A stretch of 16,146 bases of DNA from Pseudomonas sp. UBA4617 (GCF_002386445.1 NZ_DGIR01000047.1:1-16146); one strand, 5' to 3'; counted from the first letter of the stretch, positions 6,094 through 13,841 are shown. A program made the numbers and translations. The notes: generated by a model from the sequence alone, not told the origin.

Positions 6094-6645
6094 ATGCTGA
6101 TCGATCCACACAAGGCGACGCTGCTGGTCGTCGACATCCAGGAAAAGCTCATCGGCGCCATGAGCGACCCTGCAGGCACCCGCGCACGGGCCCGCTGGTT
6201 GCTGGCAGCAACCGCCGAACTGGAGTTGCCGACGGTCGTCTCCGAACAGTATCCCAAGGGCCTGGGGCATACCCTGCCCGAGCTGCTGGCCGCAGCGCCA
6301 GCTGCCGAGGTGGTGGAGAAAAGCCATTTTTCCTGCGTAGCCGCTGAGTGCCTGCCAGCGAGCCTGATGGCGCGCGAGCAAGTGATCGTCTGCGGCATGG
6401 AAACCCACGTCTGTGTGCTGCAGACCGTGCTCGGCCTGCTGGCGCTGGGCAAGCAGGTGTTCGTGGTCGAGGATGCCTGCGACAGCCGCACCCTGGCGAG
6501 CAAGGCCGCGGGCCTTGCGCGCATGCGTGCTGCCGGCGCGCAGGTGGTGACCCGCGAGATGGTGTTGTTCGAGCTGTTGGGCAGTGCCGGCCATCCGCTG
6601 TTCCGTCACATCAGCAAGACCTACCTGGTCGGTGAACAGCCCTGA
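6094..6645 (+). CDS. Isochorismatase-family cysteine hydrolase
   Basis: 183 residues with the complete catalytic triad: D14 (LLVVDIQEKL), K76 (VVEKSHFSC) and C107 (VCGMETHVCVLQT), plus the expected Rossmann-like fold pattern. The family includes isochorismatases, nicotinamidases, ureidoacrylate and biuret-type amidohydrolases. Having Cys points to amide or C-N hydrolysis by covalent catalysis; the substrate cannot be read from sequence. Cytoplasmic, no signal peptide. The ATG at 6094 follows AAGGGG at 6-nt spacing; an in-frame start at 6037 would run through the hairpin. It overlaps the DUF1615 gene by 4 bp (CTGA). Its place after mbtH and the thioesterase suggests, but does not prove, a siderophore-linked role. 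Confidence 0.92.
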   Translation: MLIDPHKATLLVVDIQEKLIGAMSDPAGTRARARWLLAATAELELPTVVSEQYPKGLGHTLPELLAAAPAAEVVEKSHFSCVAAECLPASLMAREQVIVCGMETHVCVLQTVLGLLALGKQVFVVEDACDSRTLASKAAGLARMRAAGAQVVTREMVLFELLGSAGHPLFRHISKTYLVGEQP

Positions 6646-7724
6646 ACGGCCGGGTACTGGCGGCCGGGCTGATGGCCCTGGCGCTGCTGCAAGGTTGCGC
6701 CGGGCGCCGTGAGGAAGCACCCGAAGCAGACCCGGCCAAGGTCCGCGCGCAACTGCTGCGGCTGTTGCCCGCCCAGGCCAGGGACCGCGAGGGCTGGGCC
6801 AGGGACATTCAGCAGGCATTCGAAACCCAGCGCATTGCCCCGAGCAAGAGTAACCTGTGCGCGGTGTTGGCCGTGGCCGAGCAGGAATCGACTTTCAACG
6901 CCGACCCGCAGGTGCCCAACCTGGGGCGCATTGCCCGCGAGGAAATCGACCGCCGTGCCGCGCGCCTGCATATTCCCAGGCTGCTGGTCGAGGGTGCGCT
7001 GAAGACACCTTCGGCCAATGGCAAGAGCTACCAGCAGCGGTTGCAGGCGGTGCGCAGCGAGAAGCAGCTGAGCGAACTCTACGACGAAGTCATGGCCCGC
7101 GTGCCGCTGGGCAAGACCTTGCTCGGTGGATTGAACCCGGTGCATACCGGCGGGCCGATGCAGGTCAGCATAGACTTCGCCGAACAACATGCGCGGGATT
7201 ACCCGTACAGCCACGCTGGCAGCATCCGCCAGGAAGTCTTCACCCGGCGTGGTGGCATGTACTTCGGTATCGCTCACTTGTTGGGCTACCCGGCGAGCTA
7301 CCAACGCCAGCTGTATCGCTTTGCCGATTTCAACGCGGGCTGGTACGCCAGTCGCAACGCGGCCTTCCAGGCGGCGCTGAGCAAGGCGGCCGGAGTGACA
7401 CTGGCCCTCGACGGGGACCTGATCGCACCGGGTTCGATCATGCCAGGGGCCACGGAAAGGGCGGCGCGCAAGCTCGGTACCCGGCTCGGCCTGCGCAACC
7501 CGCAGATTCGCCGCCAGCTTGAGCAGGGCGACAGCCCGGCGTTCGAAGACAGCGAACTGTACAGCGGGGTGTTCGCCCTGGCCGATGCAGCGGCTGGCAA
7601 ACCGCTGCCACGGGCCGTGTTGCCCGGGATCGAGCTGAAGAGCCCGAAGATCACCCGCAAGCTGACCACGGCGTGGTTTGCCGGGCGGGTGGATGAACGT
7701 TATCAGCGGTGCATGAAGCGTTAG
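6642..7724 (+). CDS. DUF1615 lipoprotein with lytic-transglycosylase-like motifs
   Basis: Read from the CTG at 6642 it is 360 residues. The CTG overlaps the upstream stop (CTGA) and has GGTGA (6631-6635) six bases before it. It restores a proper lipoprotein signal peptide, (M)NGRVLAAGLMALALLQGC, with lipid-acceptor Cys19. The ATG at 6672 would leave no basic n-region. The mature part is the DUF1615 family (unknown function). By eye it carries the three landmarks of Slt/goose-lysozyme-like lytic transglycosylases in order: EQESTFNADP (80-89, candidate acid E82), GGPMQVS (170-176; usual form GLMQ) and FNAGWY (230-235; usual form YNAG). Aspartate at +2 after NAG is not present. Expected at the periplasmic face of a membrane. 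It converges on fpvF with a 22-bp gap and no visible terminator. Confidence 0.85.
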   Translation: MNGRVLAAGLMALALLQGCAGRREEAPEADPAKVRAQLLRLLPAQARDREGWARDIQQAFETQRIAPSKSNLCAVLAVAEQESTFNADPQVPNLGRIAREEIDRRAARLHIPRLLVEGALKTPSANGKSYQQRLQAVRSEKQLSELYDEVMARVPLGKTLLGGLNPVHTGGPMQVSIDFAEQHARDYPYSHAGSIRQEVFTRRGGMYFGIAHLLGYPASYQRQLYRFADFNAGWYASRNAAFQAALSKAAGVTLALDGDLIAPGSIMPGATERAARKLGTRLGLRNPQIRRQLEQGDSPAFEDSELYSGVFALADAAAGKPLPRAVLPGIELKSPKITRKLTTAWFAGRVDERYQRCMKR

Positions 7725-7746
7725 CAGTCAGGTGCCTGTGCCGGTC

Positions 7747-8610
7747 TCAGCCACCGCCCAGTGCGCCCACCACCTGGTCGACACTGGCCTGCAGTCCGGC
7801 AAAGGCATCTTCGGGGTCACTCTCCACTACCACCAGCTTCGCCCCAGCCTTGCTGATCGCCTCGACCACCGCCGGCTGCGGCTGGCGATGGTCCAGTACC
7901 ACTGCCACTTCCTGTGCCTTCAGGTTCTGCTCCAGCGCCTGCAGTGCAGTGGCATCCCATGCGGCGGGCAGCAGTTGCTCCACCACGTCCAGGTTCAGCC
8001 CGCTGGCCAGGTAGCCCAGGCGCTCCGACAGGCTCACCACGGTCAGGTTGTCGACCTTGGCCAGGCGCGTCTGGCTGCGTGCGGCAAGTTCCAGCAACTG
8101 GCGCTTGAGCCTGGCCAGGTTGCCCTGGATCGTCGCCTTGGCTTGCGGCGCGAGCCGTTCCAGGTCATTGGCTACCACGTCGGCCATGCGCCCGAGGTTG
8201 GTCGGGTTCAGCCAGGGATAGGCGCCATAGGCATCGTCGCCGGTGACGGCAATGCCAGGCAACGCGCCGTCCACCGGCCGTGCGGCGTCGATCTCGACGA
8301 TGCGGATATTGCTGCGCCGGGCCATCGGGTACAGCGGGTCGTCATGCCAGATCGAACGCACGCCGATCACCGCATCGGCCTGCTGCGCGGCGTCTTGAAG
8401 GCTGGCGCCACCACGCCCGCTGAAATATGCCGGCTGACGGCTGGCGGGCAAGTTGGCCGGTGCCGCACGCTTGAGCTGTACGGCGGTGCCGTCGAGCAGG
8501 GCACTGGCCAGGCTGTGAGTGACCGGCAGGCTGGTCAGTACCTGGGTGGCAAAAGACAGCGATGGCAGGCCGGCCAGGGCCAGCACCAGGGTCAGGCGTT
8601 TGAGGTTCAT
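7747..8610 (-). CDS. fpvF: Periplasmic binding protein FpvF of the pyoverdine iron ABC system
   Basis: 287 residues with a signal peptide (residues 1-21, ending SLSFA). It belongs to the cluster A-I metal-binding protein superfamily but is divergent: the NPH metal-ligand motifs seen in FpvC are missing. It is the last gene of an operon whose order G-H-J-K-C-D-E-F equals PA2403-PA2410 of P. aeruginosa, where two periplasmic proteins, FpvC and FpvF, serve the FpvDE transporter and interact with ferripyoverdine. The start overlaps the fpvE stop (ATGA). Assignment rests mainly on synteny plus family. Confidence 0.87.
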   Translation of the reverse strand: MNLKRLTLVLALAGLPSLSFATQVLTSLPVTHSLASALLDGTAVQLKRAAPANLPASRQPAYFSGRGGASLQDAAQQADAVIGVRSIWHDDPLYPMARRSNIRIVEIDAARPVDGALPGIAVTGDDAYGAYPWLNPTNLGRMADVVANDLERLAPQAKATIQGNLARLKRQLLELAARSQTRLAKVDNLTVVSLSERLGYLASGLNLDVVEQLLPAAWDATALQALEQNLKAQEVAVVLDHRQPQPAVVEAISKAGAKLVVVESDPEDAFAGLQASVDQVVGALGGG

Positions 8611-9506
8611 GCCGGGTTTCCTTGCAGGCGGGGGACGAGTGCGCGGGCCAGCGCAGCCAGGGCAAAGCAGATGCCGGCAACCAGGATGATTGCGGCACCC
8701 GACGGCACCGGCAGGTCGAATACGATCGGCAGCAGGATGCCGAGCAGGGTGCTCGAGGTGGCGATCACTACCGACAGGAAGAAAAAGCCCTTGAGCGACT
8801 GGCTGACCAGACGCGCAGCGGCGGCTGGGATCACCAGCAGCGCTCCGACCAGGATTGCCCCGATCACCTTGACCGCCGCGACAGTCACCAGGGTCACCAG
8901 CACCACGAACAGGTAATCCAGGGTCTTCACCGCCACCCCGCGCACCGCCGCCAGCTGCGGGTTGAAGCTGGCCAGCATGATGCGGTTGTACAGGGGTACG
9001 GCCAAGGTCACTACCAGCAGCGCGACGATGCCCAGCACCAGCAGGTCCTGGCCGCTCACGGTCAGCACCGAGCCGAACAGGACGTTTTCCAGGATATGCA
9101 CATTGATCTTGCCTGCCAGCATCAGCAGCAGGCTGGCGCCCAGCGCCAGCGACACCGAGAGGAATACGCCGATCAGCGTGTCCGGCGCGAGCCCTGTGCG
9201 GTTACGCAGGAAGTTGAGCAGGATGCCGAATAGCAGGCAATAGCCGAACAGGCTGCCGTATGGGCCAGTGTAGGGTTCGCCCAGCAGGATGCCGATGGCC
9301 ACGCCAGTCAGCGCGGCGTGGCCGACCGCCTCGGAGAAGAACGCGAAGCGCTTGACCACCACCAGGGTACCCAGGCCGCCCAGTACCGGGCCGATCATCA
9401 GCCCTGCCAGCAAGGCGTTGACCACGAAACCGTAGGCCAGTGCCTCGGGCAGGTAGCCGGCCGTGGCCCAGCCCTGGACCAGCAGGCGCAAAGATTCAAG
9501 GCTCAT
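8607..9506 (-). CDS. fpvE: Iron ABC transporter permease FpvE (ABC-3 family)
   Basis: 299 residues with about eight hydrophobic helices, typical of Mn/Zn/Fe-type ABC-3 permeases. VVKRFAFFSEAVGHAALTGVAIG (about 50-72) is the family's conserved cytoplasmic/coupling region, and AVKVIGAILVGALLVIPAAAA (C-terminal part) is also characteristic. The ATG at 9506 shares one base with the fpvD stop (TGATG). It forms the membrane channel driven by FpvD, moving the iron released from pyoverdine in the periplasm into the cytoplasm. The upstream in-frame extension to 9698 is only fpvD read in another frame. Confidence 0.93.
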   Translation of the reverse strand: MSLESLRLLVQGWATAGYLPEALAYGFVVNALLAGLMIGPVLGGLGTLVVVKRFAFFSEAVGHAALTGVAIGILLGEPYTGPYGSLFGYCLLFGILLNFLRNRTGLAPDTLIGVFLSVSLALGASLLLMLAGKINVHILENVLFGSVLTVSGQDLLVLGIVALLVVTLAVPLYNRIMLASFNPQLAAVRGVAVKTLDYLFVVLVTLVTVAAVKVIGAILVGALLVIPAAAARLVSQSLKGFFFLSVVIATSSTLLGILLPIVFDLPVPSGAAIILVAGICFALAALARALVPRLQGNPA

Positions 9507-10252
9507 CAGGCACGCCCCTCGCTGCGTGGGTGCACGGAGAACAGCCCCAGCAGACGTTCCGGGCTCAGGGCCTGGGCCGGCGGGGCATCGAACAGCACCT
9601 GGCGGTTCAGCCCGGTCACGCGGTCGCTCAGGCGCAGCACGGCCTGCAGGTCGTGTTCGATCCACATTACAGTCGTGCCGGCCTGGCGCCAGCCGCACAG
9701 CAATTGTTCGAACACCTGGATGCCAGCTTCATCAAGGGCCGACATCGGCTCGTCCAGCACCAGCAACTGCGGCGTCGGGACCAGGCCCTGCGCCAGCAGC
9801 ACGCGCTGGCGTTCGCCCCCCGACAGCGCGCCCATGCGCCGCTTGCGCTTGTCGAGCATGCCGACCTGCGCCAGGGCTGCGTCGATGTCCGGCTGCACCC
9901 GGCGCGACAGGCCGAGGAACGCAGGGCGGCGCTGGCACATGGCGGCCATGAAGTCGTCCACGGTCATTGGCAGGCCACGGTCGAATTCCAGCGCCTGCGG
10001 TACGTAGCCGATCGCTTCGCGTTCGCCGGGCCAGTGCAGGGTCAACTGGCCCTGGTGCGGCATCTGCCCGAGCAAGGTCTTGATCAACGAACTCTTGCCA
10101 CCGCCATTGGGGCCGACGATGGCATGCACGCTGCCAGCGGCGACGCCGAAGCTGACCTGGTCGAGGATGCGCGTGCGGCCCAGGGACAGGCCGACGCCGG
10201 TGAACTCGATGCGCGGCCCGCAGGCGGCCAGAAGGTTGGCCGCAGCGGTCAT
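9506..10252 (-). CDS. fpvD: Iron ABC transporter ATP-binding protein FpvD
   Basis: 248 residues, a complete ABC nucleotide-binding domain: Walker A GPNGGGKS (47-54), Q-loop Q86 in GYVPQ, signature LSGGERQR (143-150), Walker B LLVLDE (163-168) and switch histidine H200 in IEHD. It closely resembles the ATPases of ZnuC/MntB-type metal importers. Overlaps fpvC by 4 bp (ATGA) and fpvE by 1 bp, so it is probably made in step with the permease. It powers FpvE at the inner face of the cytoplasmic membrane. Confidence 0.95.
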   Translation of the reverse strand: MTAAANLLAACGPRIEFTGVGLSLGRTRILDQVSFGVAAGSVHAIVGPNGGGKSSLIKTLLGQMPHQGQLTLHWPGEREAIGYVPQALEFDRGLPMTVDDFMAAMCQRRPAFLGLSRRVQPDIDAALAQVGMLDKRKRRMGALSGGERQRVLLAQGLVPTPQLLVLDEPMSALDEAGIQVFEQLLCGWRQAGTTVMWIEHDLQAVLRLSDRVTGLNRQVLFDAPPAQALSPERLLGLFSVHPRSEGRA

Positions 10253-11151
10253 GCGCGGTTCTCCTGGATGGCGCGCACGACGGTGTCGAGGTTGCGCTGC
10301 ATTTCCACTTCGTACTTGTCCTTGGTGTATTCGCCGTAGGAAATGTGCGTGAGCGGGTACAGACGCACACCGGATTCACGCTGGATGGTTTCGACATAGG
10401 CGGACGGGAAATCCATTTCCGAAAAGATCACCCGCACATCCAGGGCCTTCAGCTGGTCGATGGTCTTCTTCAACTGGGCCGGGCTGGGCTCGATGCCATG
10501 CGCGGGCTCGACCACGGCCGTCACCTCCAGGCCGAAGTCGCGCACCAGATAGTCGTAGGCCGCATGGATGGTGGCCACCCGGAAGGTGGCGCCGGGCGCC
10601 TCGCTGACCTTGGCCAGGGCCTTGGCCCGCAGGGCGCGCAAGCGCTTGGCGTAGGCGCGGGCATTTTGCGTGTACAGCCTGGCGTTGTCCGGGTCGAGCT
10701 TGCCCAGTTCGCGAGCGATATTGTTGACCTGGGCGATGCTGGTACTGATCGACAGGAAGGTGTGCGGGTTGACCACCTTGCCGGCACCGCGTGCGGCAAT
10801 GCCGGTGGCCGCCAGCAATGGCACGTTCTGGTTGGCCTCGATGGTCCGGATGTCGGGCTTTTCGCTGGCAGCGATCATGCGGTCGGCAAAATCGTCATGG
10901 CCCACGCCGTTGAGCACCACCACATCCAGCGTACCGATGCGCTTGATGTCTTCCGCCCGTGGCTCGTAGGCATGGGGGTTGAAACCTGCCGGAATCAACG
11001 GCACCACTTCGGCCTTGTCGCCGACGATGTTGCTCACATAGCTGTAATAGGGGTGCAGGGTGATGCCGATGCGCAGCGGCTTGGCGTTATCGGCCAGGGC
11101 CGACAGCGGCAGCGCAAGGGCCAGGAGCAGGGCGAGGGCGGAGCGGAGCAT
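10249..11151 (-). CDS. fpvC: Periplasmic metal-binding protein FpvC
   Basis: 300 residues: signal peptide 1-20 (ending SALA), then a cluster A-I (ZnuA/MntC/PsaA-like) metal-binding protein. Likely ligands are H60 (FNPHAYEP), H130 (NPHTFLS), H196 (ATIHAAYD) and an acidic residue near 245 (FSEMDF). In P. aeruginosa FpvC acts as a periplasmic carrier for iron released from pyoverdine. Its own Shine-Dalgarno AAGGA lies 8 nt before the ATG, matching the fact that this is the only junction in the operon with a gap (16 bp after fpvK). Overlaps fpvD by 4 bp. Confidence 0.93.
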   Translation of the reverse strand: MLRSALALLLALALPLSALADNAKPLRIGITLHPYYSYVSNIVGDKAEVVPLIPAGFNPHAYEPRAEDIKRIGTLDVVVLNGVGHDDFADRMIAASEKPDIRTIEANQNVPLLAATGIAARGAGKVVNPHTFLSISTSIAQVNNIARELGKLDPDNARLYTQNARAYAKRLRALRAKALAKVSEAPGATFRVATIHAAYDYLVRDFGLEVTAVVEPAHGIEPSPAQLKKTIDQLKALDVRVIFSEMDFPSAYVETIQRESGVRLYPLTHISYGEYTKDKYEVEMQRNLDTVVRAIQENRA

Positions 11152-11167
11152 GGAGGAGTCCTTGGGT

Positions 11168-11737
11168 TCAGTGACGGTGTTCGCGGGTGACCCCGGCGTC
11201 GTAATGGCTGACCACCTGCCGCCAGCCGGCAGCGATCAATGCGGCCGGGCCGAGGTCGTCCGGTGGCGCAGCGGCGGTGTCGCGGCGCAGCCAGACATCC
11301 GCCTCGCCAGCGCTGTCGCTTGGCACGATCAACAGCAAGCTGCCGGCCACTTCCGGGGCCTGGCTGCGCCCCAGGTAGGCACCGGCCTGCAGCCACGACC
11401 ATTGGTGGTTGCCGCGGCCCTGGCTGCCGGCGTCGACCACGAACGGTGGCAGGCCTTCCTCGGCCAGGGCGCTTACGCTGGGGATGGCGGCGTTTTCTTC
11501 ACGGAGCAGGCGAATTTCATCGAAGGCCACCCGCAGGTCGGTGTACAGGCCTTGCTCGGCGGCGGTGAGGTCGCGCCGGGCATCGATCTGGTAGCTGGCG
11601 ATGGCTTGTTCGTCCACGCGTTCACCGCGCGCCAGCACCACGCTGGCGGCGAGCAACACGATCAGCAGGCTGACCAGCAGTACGTAGAGGGTTTCATGCC
11701 CGGCACCGGCCGGGCGGATCACTTGGCAGCGGTTCAT
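11168..11737 (-). CDS. fpvK: Inner-membrane protein FpvK (DUF6162-type)
   Basis: 189 residues with one N-terminal transmembrane helix (TLYVLLVSLLIVLLAASVVLA, about 16-36) and a soluble periplasmic domain rich in charged residues. This is the counterpart of PA2406 by operon position. In P. aeruginosa, FpvG, FpvH, FpvJ and FpvK together allow efficient reductive release of iron from pyoverdine; FpvK is an accessory partner of the reductase without a known activity of its own. The start overlaps the fpvJ stop (ATGA). Gene name by synteny. Confidence 0.85.
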   Translation of the reverse strand: MNRCQVIRPAGAGHETLYVLLVSLLIVLLAASVVLARGERVDEQAIASYQIDARRDLTAAEQGLYTDLRVAFDEIRLLREENAAIPSVSALAEEGLPPFVVDAGSQGRGNHQWSWLQAGAYLGRSQAPEVAGSLLLIVPSDSAGEADVWLRRDTAAAPPDDLGPAALIAAGWRQVVSHYDAGVTREHRH

Positions 11738-12054
11738 GGCTGGGTTATATCGGCATGGTCGACTTCCACCACATGCCCGGGGCCGGCATCGAACAGCACG
11801 TAGAACTCGCCGTCCGGGCGCTTGAAGGTCAGCGTCGAGTCATCACCGAGCTTGCCGCCGACCAGCACCTGTTCGTCGTAGCCGATCACATCCAGAGTCA
11901 CCCCAGGGGCACCGCTGCCGTCCGAGAAGCCACCGGTGCACTTGACCTGGCCATCAGCCAGCCCTTCGCATTCGCACATCGGGTTGTGGGCCAGGGCGGG
12001 GCCAGCGCCCAGCACCAGCACAGGCAGGGCGAGGATGCGCAACAGGTGTTTCAT
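11734..12054 (-). CDS. fpvJ: Periplasmic accessory protein FpvJ
   Basis: 106 residues beginning at the ATG that overlaps the fpvH stop (ATGA, 12051-12054); the longer open frame upstream is a shadow of fpvH. A signal peptide (1-22, MKHLLRILALPVLVLGAGPALA) leads to a small mature protein starting HNPMCECEG. C27, C29 and C39 are conserved-looking and could form a disulfide or bind metal after reduction. The rest looks like a small beta domain (VTLDVIGYDEQVLVGGKLGD). Counterpart of PA2405 by order. It acts with FpvG/H/K in periplasmic iron release; its precise role is not established. Confidence 0.88.
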   Translation of the reverse strand: MKHLLRILALPVLVLGAGPALAHNPMCECEGLADGQVKCTGGFSDGSGAPGVTLDVIGYDEQVLVGGKLGDDSTLTFKRPDGEFYVLFDAGPGHVVEVDHADITQP

Positions 12055-12590
12055 TTCTTGCCTCCTTGTTTTTCGAGCCAGGCCACGGTGGCTGGCGATG
12101 CCTTGGCCAGGGGGACTGACGCCTGGTACAGGCTGCCGTCCCAGCCTTCCAGGGTGATCCAGACCTGCGCGTCCGGTCGGGTGCGGGGCGGGATGGGCAG
12201 CGAAGTGCCCATGTGGTAGGGCGCGCCAAAGAAAATGGTGCCGGCGGCGCGCAGGCTGCGCGGTTTGCCGATGCGCAGGTAGGCGGCCTTGACCTCCTTG
12301 ACACAGGCCTTGCACAACGAGGCATTGAACACCTTGAAGTACCCGGCCGGGCCGTCGGCGCGGGGGGGCTCGTCACGCAGCTCGGCCAGGTCGAGGCGGT
12401 AGGGGCCGACCTGGATGTCGCTGATCACATTGGCGCCAAGGCCGGCTTCGCCACGGAACAGCCTGGCGTCGGCGAAGTACTTCGGCATGAAGCCCAGCGG
12501 GATGAGAATCAGCAGGATATTCAGATGGAAGCGCCACTTCAGCCACAGCTGCTTCAGCGGGCTGGCGGGCAGCGCGTGTGCCTTGCTCAT
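12051..12590 (-). CDS. fpvH: Inner-membrane accessory protein FpvH
   Basis: 179 residues. One transmembrane helix (about 22-36, HLNILLILIPLGFMP) follows a positively charged N-terminus, placing the rest in the periplasm. A CxxC motif (C93-K-A-C96) is notable for a partner of a periplasmic reductase: it could carry reducing equivalents or bind metal, though this is inference. ITLEGWDGSLYQASVPL resembles a beta-rich domain. Counterpart of PA2404. Overlaps fpvG and fpvJ by 4 bp each, so all are likely translated together. Confidence 0.87.
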   Translation of the reverse strand: MSKAHALPASPLKQLWLKWRFHLNILLILIPLGFMPKYFADARLFRGEAGLGANVISDIQVGPYRLDLAELRDEPPRADGPAGYFKVFNASLCKACVKEVKAAYLRIGKPRSLRAAGTIFFGAPYHMGTSLPIPPRTRPDAQVWITLEGWDGSLYQASVPLAKASPATVAWLEKQGGKK

Positions 12591-13780
12591 GGGCGGACCT
12601 CCACGGTGCTGTCAGTGCGTGCCGGGCGTGACGTACGCTCGCTGCGCTTGAGCGCGGCGGCGGTGGCCTGGGCGGTGCGCCTGGTCCAGATCAGCAAACC
12701 GCTGAACACCATCAGGGTGAGGACCAGGCCGAAGAAGAACCACACCAGCTTGATCGGCAGACCGCCGAAATCGCCGGTATGCAACGGGCGCATGGATTCG
12801 GTGACGACCTCCAGCGCCGAGCGGTCGCTGAGCAGGAACTGGCTATCGACCTGGCGTGTATAAGGGTTCACCGAAGCGCTCTGGAACATCAGTGGGTACC
12901 AGCCCGGCCCGGCCAGGGTGACGTGGCTGTAGGCAGTGGCTGGCAGGGTGATGAAATTGACCTCCAGGCCCGGGATCGCAAGGCCGGCAATGCGTGCGGC
13001 CTCATCCAGGTCAATGCGCGGTGCGGGGCTGCCGTCCGCGGTTTGCGGCACGTCCTCGCGGGCGATCACCGGCACCACCGGGCGGCTGGAAATGGTGATG
13101 TGGTTGTCGAACAGGATCGCCTGGATCAGAAACCAGGTGCCGGTGATGGAGATGACCGCAATGAACCAGATCGACCATACCCCGGCCAGGCGGTGCAGGT
13201 CACCCCAGAATATCCGCGAGCCATGGCTGGTGCGCAGCGGCTTGAAGAAGCCTTTCCAGAATTTCTTGTATACCACCAGGCCGGTGACCAGCGACGCCAG
13301 CATGGGCAGGCCGAGCAGCGACACCAGGTACCAGCCCCAACTGAAGCCATTGGTGAACGGCACCAGCCACCAGCCGTGCAGCGCACGGGTGAAGGCCTCG
13401 AAGTTGAAATCCGGAGTCTTGCCCTGGATCGCGCCGGTGTAGGGGTTGACGTACAACGTCGGGCTGGTGCCGTCTGGCAGGGTGACGTCGGCCTTGACGG
13501 CAAAGTGCGAACCGTCGGGTTGGCTCAGGCGCTCCACCACCATGTCGGGCTCGGCCCTGTGCAACGCATCCAGCACCTGCTGGAAGCTCAGGCGCTCGAC
13601 GTCGCCATTCGGCTTGTTGGCGCGTACGTCCGGGTTGGCCAGCCAGACGATTTCCTGGCTGACCACGGCGAGCATGCCGGTGAAACAGACGATCAGGACA
13701 AAGAACCAGATCGGCAGGGCGAGCCAGCTGTGGACCAGGAACCAAAGCCTGGATTTCGATTTTTTCGCGGTTTTGGCCAT
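12587..13780 (-). CDS. fpvG: Inner-membrane ferripyoverdine reductase FpvG (PepSY-associated TM family)
   Basis: 397 residues from the ATG at 13780 (MAKTAKKSKSRLW), which puts a basic n-region before the first helix. An upstream in-frame ATG at 13879 would extend into the control region and is less likely. Four transmembrane segments: about 18-40, 149-171, 201-224 and 343-366. PepSY-like periplasmic parts lie between. Histidines H17, H135 (LHGWW), H196 (DLHRLAG) and H334 (LHTGDFGG) sit at helix ends, as expected for heme ligands in this family. In P. aeruginosa FpvG reduces the iron of ferripyoverdine in the periplasm. First gene of the operon; a Fur-like site lies 60-80 bp upstream. Confidence 0.93.
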   Translation of the reverse strand: MAKTAKKSKSRLWFLVHSWLALPIWFFVLIVCFTGMLAVVSQEIVWLANPDVRANKPNGDVERLSFQQVLDALHRAEPDMVVERLSQPDGSHFAVKADVTLPDGTSPTLYVNPYTGAIQGKTPDFNFEAFTRALHGWWLVPFTNGFSWGWYLVSLLGLPMLASLVTGLVVYKKFWKGFFKPLRTSHGSRIFWGDLHRLAGVWSIWFIAVISITGTWFLIQAILFDNHITISSRPVVPVIAREDVPQTADGSPAPRIDLDEAARIAGLAIPGLEVNFITLPATAYSHVTLAGPGWYPLMFQSASVNPYTRQVDSQFLLSDRSALEVVTESMRPLHTGDFGGLPIKLVWFFFGLVLTLMVFSGLLIWTRRTAQATAAALKRSERTSRPARTDSTVEVRP

Positions 13781-13841
13781 CGGACAGTCTTCTGCAAGGG
13801 TGGTCGAGCGTGTGCCCAGCCAAAGAGGCTGTACTGATAAG

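Noticed and set aside
7732..8916. 394-codon open frame on the plus strand opposite fpvF and fpvE
   Set aside because: Spans two recognised genes with Gln/His/Arg-rich low-information sequence; no start signal or family features.
9507..9698. N-terminal extension of fpvE
   Set aside because: Arg/Pro-rich translation with no family character, lying fully inside fpvD in another frame; ATG 9506 fits the ABC-3 N-terminus.
10345..11190. 281-codon open frame opposite fpvC
   Set aside because: Antisense shadow rich in Gly/Gln/His; the minus strand encodes an evident metal-binding protein.
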